A DNA stretch of 13,477 nucleotides. Origin: Microcaldota archaeon (lineage in GTDB: Archaea > Micrarchaeota > Micrarchaeia > Micrarchaeales > Micrarchaeaceae). A model generated the notes under the pieces. That model was not told the DNA's origin, ran no database searches, and saw nothing but the letters and a program-made list of their open reading frames with translations. The position numbers and the translations under genes are program-made. Within the stretch, counting starts at the first letter, position 1, and every line of letters begins with the position of its first letter. Below, in pieces: positions 12,465 to 13,477 of the stretch. The DNA lies in the NCBI GenBank assembly GCA_021834785.1, contig JAKBRJ010000018.1:1-13477 (forward strand). The letters are read 5' to 3'.

Positions 12465-13477
12465 TTATCTGAATCTCATTGAATCGAGGTTCATCGGTGA
12501 CCTTGTCTCAATCTTGAATCTCTGATTTAATGACCTTGCAAGATCATCGCATTTGCTTTCTTCGCCATGCATGGTGAATATCTTCTTTGGCATAGGCTTG
12601 AGCTTCTCTACGAATTTCATGAGCTGGCTCCTGTCGCTATGGCCTGAAAAGCCCTCCATGGTTCTTACCTGCATGTTTATCTTTATCGGCTCGAGCTTGC
12701 CCTCTTCGTTTGGAAGTGCGACTTCGGGAAGACCATTCTGTACCCTGCGCCCCAGAGAACTTGCTGCGTTGAAGCCTACAAAGAGGATGAGGTTCTTCGG
12801 GTCTTCTGCCATGGCCTTGAAGTATTCGAGGCTCGCGCCTCCGTTAAGCATGCCTCCGCTTGCAAGGATTACAGCCGGTCCTTTTTCAAGTATCTCGCGC
12901 CTCTCTCCTTTTGCAATCTCAAATATCTCACTCTCAAATGGGGAGTTGTTGCTGAGAATCCTCTTTCTAAGGCTCATCTTCAGATACTCGGGATATGCAG
13001 TATGTATTGCGCTTGCCTCCAGAATCATTCCATCTAAGAATATAGGTACATCAAGCTTGTAGTTTGGATTGTTGGTTATGTAGTTTTCGAGGACAAGGGA
13101 TAATTCCTGGCTTCTGCCTACTGCAAATAGTGGTATCAGGACTTTTCCGCCGTTGGTTACTGTTGATTTTATGGCGTCCATTAATGCAAGTTCCATCTGG
13201 CCCCTGTCTTTTGTTATGTCTCTTGGACCGCCATAGGTGCTTTCCATAAAAAGGGCATCTATTCTCGGATATCTAGTATCTGCCTGGTCAAGAAGGCGCG
13301 TATAGCCGTATTTCATATCACCGGTGTGGACAATATTATAGAGGCCTTCGCCTATGTGAAGATGTATTATGCCGCTTCCCAATATGTGTCCGGCGTTGTG
13401 ATATGTAAGCTTTATCTCTTCGGTAACATTTGTAACCTCGCCGTAATCCCTGGTTATCATATGCATAAGCATTGTCT
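12465..13477 (-). CDS. FttA/aCPSF1 beta-CASP ribonuclease, C-terminal half
   Basis: At least 337 codons, running off the right edge; the Met at 13472 is internal, not the start. Visible landmarks of the metallo-beta-lactamase/beta-CASP fold are HNAGHILGSG, the HTGDMKYGYTRLL block with the metal-binding Asp, and ESTYGG. These are followed by the beta-CASP insert, GFSGHSDRSQL and TMHGEESKC, which supply late metal-site histidines. The C-terminus L-D-S-M-R-F-R fits the archaeal KH-domain CPSF family (usual length about 630-640), in which 5'-3' exo/endonuclease activity releases transcripts at U-rich terminators. The KH domains and first metal motif lie outside the window. This near-universal archaeal gene is the best taxonomic marker here. 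Confidence 0.9.
   Translation of the reverse strand, partial: TMLMHMITRDYGEVTNVTEEIKLTYHNAGHILGSGIIHLHIGEGLYNIVHTGDMKYGYTRLLDQADTRYPRIDALFMESTYGGPRDITKDRGQMELALMDAIKSTVTNGGKVLIPLFAVGRSQELSLVLENYITNNPNYKLDVPIFLDGMILEASAIHTAYPEYLKMSLRKRILSNNSPFESEIFEIAKGERREILEKGPAVILASGGMLNGGASLEYFKAMAEDPKNLILFVGFNAASSLGRRVQNGLPEVALPNEEGKLEPIKINMQVRTMEGFSGHSDRSQLMKFVEKLKPMPKKIFTMHGEESKCDDLARSLNQRFKIETRSPMNLDSMRFR

Overview
The window looks like a piece of an archaeal chromosome. The signs are a C-terminal half of the archaeal beta-CASP ribonuclease FttA/aCPSF1 at the right edge, TATA-like boxes ahead of several genes, an archaeal-type poly-U terminator behind the peroxiredoxin gene, mostly weak Shine-Dalgarno sequences, and a TnpB-type IS200/IS605 element at the left edge. 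A compact, probably DPANN/Micrarchaeota-like genome is my guess, but no marker in the window fixes the lineage.

Layout, left to right. (1) 1-192: one end of an IS200/IS605-type element with the first 33 codons of tnpB. It abuts the stop codon of an amidohydrolase gene. (2) 193-3811: ordinary metabolic genes, all on the minus strand: a GCS2-family glutamate-cysteine ligase-like gene followed by the amidohydrolase (probable operon), and a complete arginine deiminase. (3) 3881-11752: an accessory island. It is bounded by 20-bp inverted repeats with 18 of 20 positions identical, and by a short direct repeat (AAGAA, or CCCAAGAA if the overlapping C's count). Inside, from the left, are a 3' fragment of an IS4/IS5-type DDE transposase, a 3' scrap of an unknown gene, a truncated membrane-anchored HerA/VirB4-like ATPase on the plus strand, and then a four-gene minus-strand operon. 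The right end is about 490 bp of non-coding, very A-rich sequence with structured spots and more copies of the terminal-repeat motif. (4) 11852-13477: chromosomal genes again, a PrxQ/BCP-like peroxiredoxin and the FttA C-terminal half.

The four-gene operon (11263 down to 5062) is the most interesting part. In order of transcription it encodes a GrpE-like protein, a divergent Hsp70 with an extra beta-rich insert and a long helical tail, a 660-residue protein with a J-like N-terminus but no clear HPD motif and a winged-helix-like C-terminus, and a classical AAA+ ATPase. The genes are separated by 4 bp, separated by 4 bp, and overlapping by up to 19 bp, so they are almost certainly co-expressed. 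The order copies the canonical grpE-dnaK-dnaJ set, but every member is divergent and an AAA+ motor is added. I read it as a self-contained mobile chaperone/remodelling module. A stress or genome-conflict role is inference; no nuclease or other toxic effector is visible.

The operon lies between a truncated HerA-like 5' part (4467-5072) and a short same-strand coding scrap (11289-11402) that may be the 3' end of the same gene. This suggests the operon landed inside a DNA-transfer ATPase gene of an older mobile element.
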